Part shown: one piece after another, positions 56,105-64,000 of the stretch
Numbering within the stretch: position 1 is the stretch's first letter
Layout of the letters: the number at the start of each line of letters is the position of its first letter
Assembly: GCA_037481695.1 (NCBI GenBank)
Contig: JBBFLE010000015.1
Coordinates: 23,174 to 87,173, forward strand
Length of the DNA: 64,000 nucleotides
Direction of reading: 5' to 3'
Source: a bacterium
Lineage (GTDB): Bacteria; Desulfobacterota; Desulfocorpusculales; Desulfocorpusculum
Notes under the pieces: generated by a model
The model's input: only the letters and a program-made list of their open reading frames with translations
What the model was told of the DNA's origin: nothing
The model's database searches: none
Program-made: the position numbers and the translations under genes

Positions 56105-57034
56105 TTGGCCATCTTGATTCTTTGTACAGGCGAAGACCCCAAGCCGTGGGTTTCCAGCTTCACCCAACTGGATCCAGAGTGTGACATTAGGGTATGGCCT
56201 GATGTGGGCAACCCAGGCCAGGTGATTCTGGCTCTGGTCTGGAATCACCCCAAAGCAGAGCTGGCCAGATTTCCCAACCTGAGGTGCATTGCATCCATGG
56301 GAGCCGGGGTGGACCATATTCTGTGCGACCCTGCTTTGCCCAAACATGTACCCATCACCAAGGTGGTGCATGAGAGTCTTACCCTTTCCATGGTGGAGTA
56401 CGTCTTGCTCTCTGTGCTGGATTTCACCAGGGACATGGAGAAATACAGGGGGGATCAGAGAGAAAAACGCTGGGCTCCTCGTTTCCCGAGGCATAGGGGG
56501 GACCTTTGTGTGGGAATAATGGGTCTTGGGGAACTGGGGAGAGCCTGCGCAGTGCAATTGAGGCAACTGGGGTACAAGGTAAGGGGCTGGAGAAGGACGG
56601 ACGGTTCGGTGCAGGGGGTAGACACCTTTTGGGGAGAGGCCCAATTAGGAGATTTCCTCTGCGGCACGGATGTGCTGGTGTGCCTTTTGCCCCTGACCCC
56701 CCAGACCGAGGGGATCCTCAACAGAGAGATCTTCTCCAGGCTCAGGCCCGGAGCCTTTCTCATCAATGTGGCTCGAGGGAGACATCTGGTAGAAGAGGAC
56801 CTCTTGGAGGCTCTTGAAAAAGGTCAGCTTTCAGGAGCACGCCTGGATGTTTTCCGTCAGGAGCCTCTGCCTGCGGATCATCCTTTCTGGACCCACCCCA
56901 GGATCCAGATCACCCCTCACATCTCAAGCCTCACGGAACCCAAGGCAGTGGCCCCTCAAATCCTTGAGAACTATCGAAGGGTTTGTAATGGCCTGGAGCC
57001 CCTAAACACGGTGGATCCAGAAAGGGGGTACTGA
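56105..57034 (+). CDS. ghrA: Glyoxylate/hydroxypyruvate reductase A-like 2-hydroxyacid dehydrogenase
   Basis: The protein is a D-2-hydroxyacid dehydrogenase of the GhrA branch: FPNLRCIASMGAGVDHIL substrate loop, nucleotide-binding GIMGLGELGRACA, catalytic Arg in NVARGRHLVEEDLL, Glu in RQEPLP and His in QITPHISSLT. GhrA reduces glyoxylate and hydroxypyruvate with NADPH. No ATG is available; I chose TTG 56105 (AAAGG ten bases upstream, 309 residues), with GTG 56069 possible. It is convergent with the ABM gene by only 6 bases. Confidence 0.85.
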   Translation: MAILILCTGEDPKPWVSSFTQLDPECDIRVWPDVGNPGQVILALVWNHPKAELARFPNLRCIASMGAGVDHILCDPALPKHVPITKVVHESLTLSMVEYVLLSVLDFTRDMEKYRGDQREKRWAPRFPRHRGDLCVGIMGLGELGRACAVQLRQLGYKVRGWRRTDGSVQGVDTFWGEAQLGDFLCGTDVLVCLLPLTPQTEGILNREIFSRLRPGAFLINVARGRHLVEEDLLEALEKGQLSGARLDVFRQEPLPADHPFWTHPRIQITPHISSLTEPKAVAPQILENYRRVCNGLEPLNTVDPERGY

Positions 57035-57040
57035 GAAGTC

Positions 57041-57349
57041 TCAGGCTGGGCTTAAGACCTGTATTTTCACCCCGGCCACAAAGGGCTTGGCCTTTTCCCT
57101 GTAGGCCAGCATGTGCGGGGTCTGAAAGTGGGCGGTAAGTGCCTCCAGGTCCTTCCAGGCCTCTACTATTGTCACCACGTTTTCCCGGATCTGGCCCTGC
57201 ATGGGACTCCCGGAGGGCACATCCACCGTTGGTTCATACATGATGCAGCCGGGCTCTTTCTTTACATGGGGGACATTGGCCCTGAGTACCTCCAGATAGG
57301 AATCCCTGGAGCCCTCCTTGCACTCAACCGTGGCTATGACATAAATCAT
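57041..57349 (-). CDS. ABM-domain monooxygenase-like protein
   Basis: The 102-residue protein has the antibiotic-biosynthesis monooxygenase (ABM) fold pattern: MIYVIATVECKEGSRDSYLE, EPGCIMYEPTVD, and IVEAWKDLEALTAHFQTPHM. Such small dimeric proteins (YgiN-like) act on quinols or simply bind small ligands. Cytoplasmic. No functional link to neighbours is evident. Confidence 0.85.
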   Translation of the reverse strand: MIYVIATVECKEGSRDSYLEVLRANVPHVKKEPGCIMYEPTVDVPSGSPMQGQIRENVVTIVEAWKDLEALTAHFQTPHMLAYREKAKPFVAGVKIQVLSPA

Positions 57350-57398
57350 CTCTGCCTCCTTCCATGGGCCCCAATGTTACTTCTGTCTTGGGCCCTCC

Positions 57399-57427
57399 TT
57401 GACACAGACAACACCTTATCGCAATAT
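57399..57427 (+). promoter_or_regulatory. Probable promoter of tRNA-Arg
   Basis: A perfect TTGACA (57399-57404) is followed after 17 bases by CAATAT, 28 bases before the tRNA gene. The -10 match is weak, but the spacing and position fit. Confidence 0.5.
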
Positions 57428-57454
57428 AAGGCTCGTTGGGAAGAAGGTAAAAAG

Positions 57455-57531
57455 GCGCCCATAGCTCAGCTGGATAGAGCGTCGGACTACGAATCCGCAG
57501 GTCGGGTGTTCGAATCACCCTGGGCGCGCCA
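57455..57531 (+). tRNA. tRNA-Arg (ACG anticodon)
   Basis: The 77-base cloverleaf has a perfect 7-base-pair acceptor stem (GCGCCCA with TGGGCGC), TA at 8-9, D-stem GCTC/GAGC, anticodon loop CTACGAA giving ACG (read as ICG), T-stem GGGTG/CACCC with loop TTCGAAT, discriminator G and encoded CCA. Confidence 0.97.
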
Positions 57532-57542
57532 ACGAAATCAAC

Positions 57543-57573
57543 GGGTTGGAACTCAAGGCTCCAACCCTTTTTT
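57543..57573 (+). terminator. Rho-independent terminator of tRNA-Arg
   Basis: GGGTTGGA pairs with TCCAACCC (8 base pairs, 9-base loop) and is followed by TTTTTT. It starts 12 bases after the tRNA CCA end. Confidence 0.92.
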
Positions 57574-57651
57574 ATTTTTGCCTCTGGTTGGAATAAACCT
57601 CATCTGCAACCTGGTCCGTCCTCTAGATCGGCTTCCCGAAAGCCTCAGGAG

Positions 57652-57835
57652 CTAGATGCCCATGGGTGTCGGCAATAGTGGATGTCTTGGTGTAATGCAG
57701 AAGCTTGCTCACCATTGCGGGTGTGTTTCCAATTCTCCATTGCTCCTGGTCTGGATCCAAAGGGTTCCAACTCAGCCCCGAGAGGCTTCCTTCTCGCATT
57801 CTGGTCGTCGGGGTCAGGGTGACATAGAGCCGGGC
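57652..57835 (-). pseudogene. Tyrosine recombinase (phage/island integrase) remnant
   Basis: On the minus strand a short frame reads LYVTLTPTTRMREGSLSGLSW and, after a gap, GNTPAMVSKLLHYTKTSTIA and DTHGHLAPEAFGKPI before a TAG. The first part resembles the Arg-I box of tyrosine recombinases (TGMRRGELLGLRW) and the last the C-terminal box (VSKLLGHSSITTTEIYAHLAPE). The roughly 100 residues normally between them, including the HxxR box, are missing. The catalytic Tyr position is His. A stop codon bounds the 5' side. Its C-terminal end points at the tRNA-Arg 121 bases away, the usual layout of an integrated element. Confidence 0.55.
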
Positions 57836-57965
57836 CTAGCTGCTCGATTCTCCAGAGTCGAAAAATATTCTGAGAAACCCAGCTCAACATCATTATTCTG
57901 GTTCTTCCCCCATGGCATCCTGAATGACGCGGGAGGGCAAAGCCGCTGGCCCAGGGGCTCCTCGC

Positions 57966-60965
57966 TCAACATGACTTCTCCGACTTCAAGCATTCGTTCA
58001 AGGTCTCAAAAAGGATAGCCATGTTGAATGGTTTCTTCAAGACGGCCCTCAGCCTGGAGGCCGGCTCCGGATCGGGGATCGCCATGTCCGTCCGGCCCGT
58101 GGCTATGAGGATCCGGGCCCCGGGATCCGCCTCGAGTATCTTCATCGAGGCCCAGATCCCGTCCCTCACGGGCATGGAAAGGTCCATTATCACGGCGTCG
58201 AAGGGTCTTCCCTCGTTGAAGGCCCTGAGGTAACTCATCACGGCCTCGTATCCGTTCTGGGCAGTCTCGACCCGGTATCCCTGCCTCCGGAGGGCGTTCT
58301 CGAGAATGTTGCGGATCGCAGGCTCGTCGTCCGCGGCCAGGATCCTTTCTCCCCTGCCCCGGGGAGCATTCACCGGCTCGGGCTCGGCAGTCCCCCGGTG
58401 TTCCCCTTCGGTCTCCACCGGTGGCAGGAACACCCTGAGAATGGAGCCCCTCGCCCTTCCCCGGGGAGGACTCTCGGCCGTTATGAAACCCCCGTGATTC
58501 TTCACTATGGAATAGGATACCGACAGCCCCAGCCCCGTGCCCTTGCCGGGCTCCTTCGTGGTGAAGAAGGGATCGAAGATCCTCTCGCGGATCTCGGCGG
58601 GTATGCCCGCCCCATCATCCATCACGTAGACCTCCACGTAGGTGCCGGGAACCACGTAGCTGTGCTCCCGGCAGAACTCGGCGTCAAGCTCGGAGAGCTT
58701 GGTGCCCATGATGATGACCCCGCCCTCCTCGCCCATGGCGTCCCTGGCATTGAGTCCGAGGTTCAGGAGCACCTGCTCCAGCTGGGTCGGATCCGCCTCC
58801 ACGAAGGGCAGTCCGCCCATGAGGTCCGTCTTCACGGTGATGATGGGTGGAAGCGTCCTGGAGAGCATCTCCCGGGTCTTATCCACGACGTGATTGACCT
58901 TGAGGATCACCCGGTCGGAGTCGTCGGCCCTTGCAAAGGTCAGCATCTTGTGGGTCAGGCTTGCAGCCCTCTCGCAGCATGAGACGATCTCCTGCACGTT
59001 GGAGGTGTCTTCCCCCCGGGCCTCGAGGGTGTATCCCATTAGCTGGGCGAACCCCTGTATGGCGGCCAGTATGTTGTTGAACTCGTGGGCAACCCCGGAT
59101 GCCAGGGTGCCCAGGGCCTGTATCCTCTGGGAATGCTGGAGCTGCCTCTCGAGAAGCTCGTGCTCCGTCACATCCCTCACCATGGCCTGGATGGCATCCC
59201 TGCCCTGGTGGCGCACCCTTGCAAAGCGCACCTCCACGGTCAAGGCCGACCCGTCCTTGCGCAATGCCCTGAAGGAGAAGGGCGTCTCGGGGATGGGATG
59301 TCCCTCAGAGACCTTCTTGAGAAGATGTCTTGCCCTCGGCACCTCCTCCTCGACAAGCACATCCCACGGCTTCATCGAAAGGGTCTCCTCGGGGCCGTAG
59401 CCGAACATGTCGCAGATGGCCCTGTTCACGAACCTGATACGCCCCTCCGGGAGCTCTGCTATGTAGATGCCGTCGGGGGAGTTCTCCACCAGGGTCCTGT
59501 AACGCTCCTCGCTCTCCTTGAGGGCCTCTTGCCTCTTGATTCTCTCGGTCACGTCGGTCAGGAAGCACAGGCCTGCATGTCTGCCCTCCCAGGTCACCGG
59601 TATGATCTTGATCTCCGCGACGCGCACCTCCTCGTCGGGGCCTCTCAATACCCTGAAAGTGTAATGCCGGGGGGCCGGCTCCCCCCTCATGCGCCTGGCA
59701 TGGTAATCCATGACCATCTGCCTGTCGTCGGGATGGACGAACTCGGAAAAAGGTCTCGATACCAGCTCTTCCCTGGATCTGCCGCTGAAATCCGATGCCA
59801 TCCTGTTCACGAACCTTATGAAGCCGTCCTGCACCACGAGGATCATGTCCGTGGAGTTTTCAACGACCAGCCTGTAGCGCTCCTCGGAGATCCTGAGGGC
59901 CTCCTCCCTGGCCCTCACCTGTGTCGCCATCTGATCGAAACTCCTGATCATCACCTCGAATTCCCTGAAAGAGCTCCCGGGCAGGTCTTCAGGACGCTCA
60001 CCTCGACCGAACCCCTCGAAGGCCCTCACCAGCCGCTCGATGGGCCTTCTCAGGGAACAGGAAGCAGGATATGCCACAGCGACGGCAACCAGAACCGCAA
60101 GAGCCAGGACGACCAGGAGCCCTTCGAGAAGCTGTCTGGACAGCTCCAGGGCCCTGGATTCCGGCCCAGCAACCACCACGGGCCAGCCCAGATCGGGAAC
60201 CCCGGATGCAGCCGCCGCCCATCTCTCACCCCCGTGCTCGTACCTCAAGACTGTCCTTCCTTCATCGAGTGCGGAGGAAACGGGGGGCAGGTCTCTCAGA
60301 TTGAGCGCCCGCACCACGACCGTGGGATCCGGATGGGAGACGGGGTTGCCTTCTCGATCAGTCACCAGGAGAGTCATTCCCGCCGCAACCGGAATCGCCT
60401 GGAGTCTTGCGCTGAGCGGTCCCACGGGGATGAAGCCCACCACGATCGTCGGCCCCGTGGGGACGGCCAGCCTGACCACCGGTTCGCGAAATTCCCGATG
60501 GAGAACTACGGGTGAATAACAGGGAAGCCCCGTTCTCGCAGCGGTCTTGACCTCCGGCAAGGATGAGAACTTCAGTTTCTCCAGGCCCGATCCAGGCGGC
60601 ATGACGGCCTTGAGGGTTCCCTCTCTTGCCAGCAGCGCGCAGGCCTCCATGTTTACGCCCTGGGCGGAAAATGCCTCCAGATGATCCCTGAAAAAGGGAA
60701 TGAAATGGACGGAGTCCAGTAACTCCTCCATCCTTTGCGAGATGCTTCCCGCGTGAAGAAGTGCTGTCTCGTGAACCTTCAGGATCTCCCTCACCTGAAG
60801 GGCGAGGTATGCCGCAAGCGACAGTTGGCGGTGCTCCAGATCTGCAAGGGTCCTTTCCCGCACGAGCCGAAGGATCTCGGCACCGCCGAGCAAAAGAGGC
60901 ACAAGGCCGACCAGAACAAAAAGGAGGGTCATCCTTTGAAAAAGGCTCGGCGTTCGTCCTCTCAT
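57966..60965 (-). CDS. Hybrid sensor histidine kinase (Cache-HAMP-PAS-PAS-HK-REC)
   Basis: The 999-residue protein has a first membrane helix ([19 protein letters not shown]), a periplasmic Cache-like domain to about 280, a second helix ([20 protein letters not shown]), HAMP, two PAS domains ([38 protein letters not shown]), H-box [20 protein letters not shown], HATPase ([22 protein letters not shown]) and a C-terminal receiver (AADDE, Asp in AVIMDLSMP, Lys in LKKPFN). No HPt or output partner is adjacent. The gene is clearly more GC-rich than those left of the tRNA, supporting an acquired origin. It lies 143 bases after the chemotaxis receptor gene. Confidence 0.9.
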   Translation of the reverse strand: MRGRTPSLFQRMTLLFVLVGLVPLLLGGAEILRLVRERTLADLEHRQLSLAAYLALQVREILKVHETALLHAGSISQRMEELLDSVHFIPFFRDHLEAFSAQGVNMEACALLAREGTLKAVMPPGSGLEKLKFSSLPEVKTAARTGLPCYSPVVLHREFREPVVRLAVPTGPTIVVGFIPVGPLSARLQAIPVAAGMTLLVTDREGNPVSHPDPTVVVRALNLRDLPPVSSALDEGRTVLRYEHGGERWAAAASGVPDLGWPVVVAGPESRALELSRQLLEGLLVVLALAVLVAVAVAYPASCSLRRPIERLVRAFEGFGRGERPEDLPGSSFREFEVMIRSFDQMATQVRAREEALRISEERYRLVVENSTDMILVVQDGFIRFVNRMASDFSGRSREELVSRPFSEFVHPDDRQMVMDYHARRMRGEPAPRHYTFRVLRGPDEEVRVAEIKIIPVTWEGRHAGLCFLTDVTERIKRQEALKESEERYRTLVENSPDGIYIAELPEGRIRFVNRAICDMFGYGPEETLSMKPWDVLVEEEVPRARHLLKKVSEGHPIPETPFSFRALRKDGSALTVEVRFARVRHQGRDAIQAMVRDVTEHELLERQLQHSQRIQALGTLASGVAHEFNNILAAIQGFAQLMGYTLEARGEDTSNVQEIVSCCERAASLTHKMLTFARADDSDRVILKVNHVVDKTREMLSRTLPPIITVKTDLMGGLPFVEADPTQLEQVLLNLGLNARDAMGEEGGVIIMGTKLSELDAEFCREHSYVVPGTYVEVYVMDDGAGIPAEIRERIFDPFFTTKEPGKGTGLGLSVSYSIVKNHGGFITAESPPRGRARGSILRVFLPPVETEGEHRGTAEPEPVNAPRGRGERILAADDEPAIRNILENALRRQGYRVETAQNGYEAVMSYLRAFNEGRPFDAVIMDLSMPVRDGIWASMKILEADPGARILIATGRTDMAIPDPEPASRLRAVLKKPFNMAILFETLNECLKSEKSC

Positions 60966-61108
60966 CCCGGGACCTCCGATATGGCCGCATCTGAAAGTCG
61001 GCTGGAAGGAAGTTGGGATCGGGGCGGCCTCTCCATGAACCGGGGACTCAGCGGTGCTCCCGGTGCCCCAGCATGGGACAGGGCGGAGGAGGCCGCCTTG
61101 GGTCTCGA

Positions 61109-63082
61109 TCAGAATTCACAATATCGCTTTTCGTCCTCGTCGAGGGGTATCACCTCCTGAGGTCTCTTCCTGGGAGGCTGGGGTCTCGCCCTCCCGTTGC
61201 CTTTCTCGGAAGGCCTCGTCTGTTCGAGAGAAGCTCCTTCTGCGCTTTTCTTGTTTTCAGATTGCGCTGCGGCCGAGGCCCTTCCGCCTTCCACCAGCGC
61301 CACCAGTTCTCCTACCAGTTCTTTCATGGCCTGTGCCTGTGCCTGGAGCTCCTCTGAGGCAGAGGCGCTTTCCTCTGCATTGGCTGCCGTGGCCTGAACC
61401 ACCTTGTCCATCTGGGCCACGGCCTGGCTTATCTGCTCTATGCCCCTGGCCTGCTCCTGGGATGCTGCTGCTATCTCCTCCACGAGCTGGGATACCTTGC
61501 CCGCTATCTCCACGTTTTCCTGAAAGGCCTCCTGGGTGTTTGTGGTAAGCTCCCTGCCTTGCCTTACGGCCTGAATGGTGGCCTCTATGAGGTTGGAGGT
61601 GTTCTTGGCAGCCTCGGCAGCCCTCTGGGCCAGGTTTCTTACCTCGTCGGCCACAACCGCAAAGCCCGCTCCCGCCTCCCCTGCACGGGCAGCCTCCACG
61701 GCTGCATTGAGAGCCAGAAGATTGGTCTGGAAGGCTATCTCGTCTATGGTCTTTATGATCTTGGAGGTCTCTTCACTTTGCCTTGTTATCTCCCCTATGG
61801 CCCTTGCCATGTCCTCCATGTGTTTTCCCACCTTCTCCACTATCTGGTAGGCCTCTGTCATCATGGCCTTGGCCTGGTTGGCGTTGTCGGCATTTTGCCT
61901 GGTCATGGAGGCCATCTCCTCCAGCGAAGATGATGTCTCCTCCAGGGAGGCAGCCTGCTCAGAGGCCCCCTCGGCCAGGGACTGGCTGGATGAGGAGACC
62001 TGGGTGGCTGCGGAGGCGGTCTCTTCGGTCGCCCCTGCAAGGGTCGAGGCGACCCTGGTGATCGGTCGTGCAATGGAGCGGGCCACAAAGAAGCCGCACA
62101 GTCCCACCAGCAAGGCCGCCAGGGCCACGCTCAAAAGTGTCACGTTCCTCATCTCTCCCAGGGCGGCCATGGCTGCCTTGGCCTCCTGCTCGGCCAGAAG
62201 TCCGTACAGGTTATCCCCTATCTTGACCACTGAGTAACTGGTCAGCATCTCCCTGCCCTGCCTGTCGGGGGCCACAACGTTGCCCATGTGATCGGCCTTT
62301 TTCGGGGCCAGGCCTTTCTCCACCACTTCCTTGACAGCAGCCGTCTCCACCCTGGTCTTGAGCACCTCGTCGGCGGAAAATTTCCTGGAAGGGGTGACCA
62401 GAACTCCTTCATGATTCACCAGGTAGGTGTCCCCGCCTTCCCCGAGTCTCTCCGCCCCCTGCAAAATCAGATCCGACAGGGGCCTGGTCGGCAATGTGAC
62501 CACCAGCACTCCAAGCAGATCCCCCTTGTCTCCCTCCTGATATATGGGCCCTGCCAGGACCATGACGGGCTCGTTGATTATGGGGGAATGGAATATCGGA
62601 CTTACGGCCGGTTTGCCTGCAACGGCCTCCTTGAAGTAGGCCCTGTCCGAGATGTTCTGGCCCTCCCCCGAGCGTTCCTTCTGATTGGTGTCGAAAATGA
62701 CCAGTCCGTCCTTTCTCGCCACCGCGGCGTTGCCGAATCCCTTGTCCTTGACGAACTTGTCCATGAGCTTGGCCACGGCAAGGTACTTCATGGTAAACAC
62801 CGGATCCGACATGTCGGGCTTCAGAAGGGTCATGCTGTACACGTTCTCGTACAGTCCCGGAACGGCCAGCATGCCTGTTACCTCGGAGAGTTTCTGGTTC
62901 ACCCAGAACTCCACCATCCTGGCCTTCTGCTCCACGTAAAGCCTGTTCTGGTCGAAGATCATTTCCTTGAAGGAAGACTGGGTCCTGAGATAACTGTAAA
63001 GCCCTGTGCCGAGCATGGGCATCAGGCCCGCCGCCAGGAAGATCAGAACAAGCTTCGTGCTGAGTTTGAATCTCTTTTTCAT
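61109..63082 (-). CDS. Methyl-accepting chemotaxis protein
   Basis: The ATG 63082 follows GGAGGAGAAAAGAGG; the frame extends 21 codons upstream. The 657 residues contain a membrane helix ([20 protein letters not shown]), a large periplasmic Cache-type domain, a second helix ([20 protein letters not shown]), HAMP, and the signalling domain with the conserved hairpin tip [20 protein letters not shown]. The C-terminal five residues RYCEF follow a flexible linker and fit the x-[HFYW]-x2-[HFYW] pattern of CheR-binding pentapeptides. No che genes are in the window, so it must feed a system elsewhere. Confidence 0.93.
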   Translation of the reverse strand: MKKRFKLSTKLVLIFLAAGLMPMLGTGLYSYLRTQSSFKEMIFDQNRLYVEQKARMVEFWVNQKLSEVTGMLAVPGLYENVYSMTLLKPDMSDPVFTMKYLAVAKLMDKFVKDKGFGNAAVARKDGLVIFDTNQKERSGEGQNISDRAYFKEAVAGKPAVSPIFHSPIINEPVMVLAGPIYQEGDKGDLLGVLVVTLPTRPLSDLILQGAERLGEGGDTYLVNHEGVLVTPSRKFSADEVLKTRVETAAVKEVVEKGLAPKKADHMGNVVAPDRQGREMLTSYSVVKIGDNLYGLLAEQEAKAAMAALGEMRNVTLLSVALAALLVGLCGFFVARSIARPITRVASTLAGATEETASAATQVSSSSQSLAEGASEQAASLEETSSSLEEMASMTRQNADNANQAKAMMTEAYQIVEKVGKHMEDMARAIGEITRQSEETSKIIKTIDEIAFQTNLLALNAAVEAARAGEAGAGFAVVADEVRNLAQRAAEAAKNTSNLIEATIQAVRQGRELTTNTQEAFQENVEIAGKVSQLVEEIAAASQEQARGIEQISQAVAQMDKVVQATAANAEESASASEELQAQAQAMKELVGELVALVEGGRASAAAQSENKKSAEGASLEQTRPSEKGNGRARPQPPRKRPQEVIPLDEDEKRYCEF

Positions 63083-63235
63083 CCTCTTTTCTCCTCCTCT
63101 GGTGGATCGGTATACCGCCGCCAAGTCCGGTCTGTGCTTGGACACGGTATCTTGTGCGATTCCATGCCCAGGAAAACCATCGGCTTTTGGCCTCCTAACT
63201 GTGGAAGTCCTTTGGGGAGTTACTTTTCAACCCTA

Positions 63236-63262
63236 ATATCGGAGCTTGAATGAGAAACTTTA
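63236..63262 (-). promoter_or_regulatory. Sigma-28 (flagellar) promoter of the chemotaxis receptor
   Basis: On the minus strand TAAAGTTT and TCCGATAT are separated by 11 bases, against the consensus TAAAGTTT-N11-GCCGATAA (8/8 and 6/8). The expected start is about 150 bases before the receptor ATG. Confidence 0.75.
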
Positions 63263-63670
63263 ATGGGAAAGGAATTCCTTTTTACGGCATGGCGTCCTGA
63301 GCAAAGTGTGTTCAGACTGCCCCAAAGCTGGATAGCTATTCCCTCGGTGAACCCTTCCTTCCCCTGCCCTGGGGCTTGGTACTGCGCTGCTGCAGCTCCC
63401 GGCCGTAGAATGGCTCAACTATCAGAAGACGGGCGTCAGAGACATCATCTAGACCTGAGAGCCAGACTCGGAAAGAAGACTCTTTTATGTGCTCAGGAAG
63501 CATCGTTTTGTTTGGTTTTCAGTCCTGGAACTCCAGATCCAATTGGGTCCTCAGCCTGCGTACTTGATGGAGACAGACAGCTCAGACAGTGACATCTAAC
63601 CCTACTTTGTCACTTACCGCCTTAACTTACTGTAATCATTGGGTTCAGTTTTGCGTTTCGTAGCTACAGG
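63263..63670. other. Region without a recognised gene
   Basis: No ORF here resembles a known protein. A 55-codon minus-strand ORF (63503-63336) includes DARLLIVEPFYG, reminiscent of the start of a glycosyltransferase, but it ends quickly. Decayed sequence is the likeliest reading. Confidence 0.3.
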
Positions 63671-63898
63671 CTATGTAAGTAGCTGAGATGTAATGATTTT
63701 CTCCGGTTTCGGTATACTGGCCGCCTTGAGTATCTGGTTCGTGCGCTCATGGATTGCCGTTGTGGCTATAACGGACTGGGTACCGAGGCCATGGTGTATG
63801 GCATACTTCACCAAGAGATCTATAGCCATGAGCACATGGAGGTACTTGACCTGATCCTCCTTTGGCTCGTGGATATAAACCTTTGACAGCCACCTCAT
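63671..63898 (-). CDS. Unidentified small ORF, possible mobile-element remnant
   Basis: A 75-codon ORF from an ATG (frame open 14 codons further upstream, to a TGA) starts MRWLSKVYIHEPKEDQVKYL. It is mostly helical and basic. I cannot assign it; its place in a decayed, gene-poor stretch at the island edge suggests a fragment. A 9-base inverted repeat (CTCAGCTTT at 63902-63910, AAAGCTGAG at 63950-63958) lies just upstream of it. Confidence 0.3.
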   Translation of the reverse strand: MRWLSKVYIHEPKEDQVKYLHVLMAIDLLVKYAIHHGLGTQSVIATTAIHERTNQILKAASIPKPEKIITSQLLT

Positions 63899-64000
63899 TA
63901 CCTCAGCTTTGCTCAGAGGATCGCTGATCCCGCATCACCCACCAAGAGGAAAGCTGAGCAACCAACCTCATGATATGCCTTCATAAAATGGTTCATACAT

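Noticed and set aside
63671..63898. Transposase (IS1634-like) fragment
   Set aside because: Only a loose resemblance in one helix; no DDE motif or inverted repeats confirm it, so it stays unidentified.
1..64000. CRISPR array, rRNA operon or intact prophage
   Set aside because: No regularly spaced repeats, rRNA segments or phage structural genes were seen in the window.

Overview
The window looks like chromosome from a Gram-negative, anaerobic, motile bacterium of the Desulfobacterota type (former Deltaproteobacteria). This is an inference from gene content: a type IVa pilus cluster with PilS/PilR and a sigma-54 pilin promoter, a cytoplasmic multi-subunit [NiFe] hydrogenase, lnt, and many two-component proteins. 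No rRNA or other species-level marker is present. Most genes share one moderately GC-rich style. Two stretches differ: an AT-rich insert at about 11.8-12.78 kb, and the region right of a tRNA-Arg gene at 57.5 kb.

Left part (1-11.8 kb). A minus-strand group holds a beta-propeller protein cut by the window edge, a class III aminotransferase, a TraB/DUF5682-like protein, a MoxR-type AAA ATPase and a cytidylate-kinase-like protein fused to a BON domain. Divergent from it is a tight plus-strand run: REC-GGDEF, radical SAM, a phosphoglycerate-mutase-like metalloenzyme, lnt, and prfB with the classical programmed +1 frameshift. An AT-rich insert follows, carrying a decayed HicAB toxin-antitoxin pair.

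Pilus region (12.8-31.4 kb, minus strand). Transcription order is pilS, pilR, sigma-54 promoter, pilA, a second pilin, PilV-, PilW- and PilX-like minor pilins, an ExeA-like ATPase with LysM, pilM, pilN, a pilO-pilP fusion, pilQ, pilB, pilC, phoH, ybeY. Close spacing and overlaps suggest one long operon after the pilin genes.

Middle (31.8-46.8 kb). An OFA-type MFS transporter converges on, and overlaps, leuD. The leucine operon leuB-leuA-leuC-leuD is preceded by a sigma-70-like promoter, a leader peptide with 10 leucines in 34 residues, and tandem terminator hairpins with a complementary antiterminator segment: a full transcription attenuator. Upstream lies a tRNA-thiolation operon (NIL-ferredoxin, mnmA, mtaB). 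DUF1015, a TrmN6-like methyltransferase, a DUF721 protein, a GAF histidine kinase and a lone receiver follow.

Hydrogenase (47.1-55.6 kb, minus strand). NuoE-, NuoF- and NuoG-like subunits, the [NiFe] small and large subunits and a maturation protease form one operon resembling Hox/HydABCSL enzymes. The NuoF-like subunit is fused to a complete GltD/NfnB-like FAD/NAD(P)H module, which suggests a hydrogenase linked to two pyridine-nucleotide sites and possibly bifurcating.

Right end (56-64 kb). A GhrA-like dehydrogenase, an ABM monooxygenase and tRNA-Arg(ACG) are followed by a remnant of a tyrosine recombinase pointing at the tRNA, then a GC-rich hybrid histidine kinase and a chemotaxis receptor with a sigma-28-like promoter. 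The last 0.8 kb holds only small unidentified ORFs.
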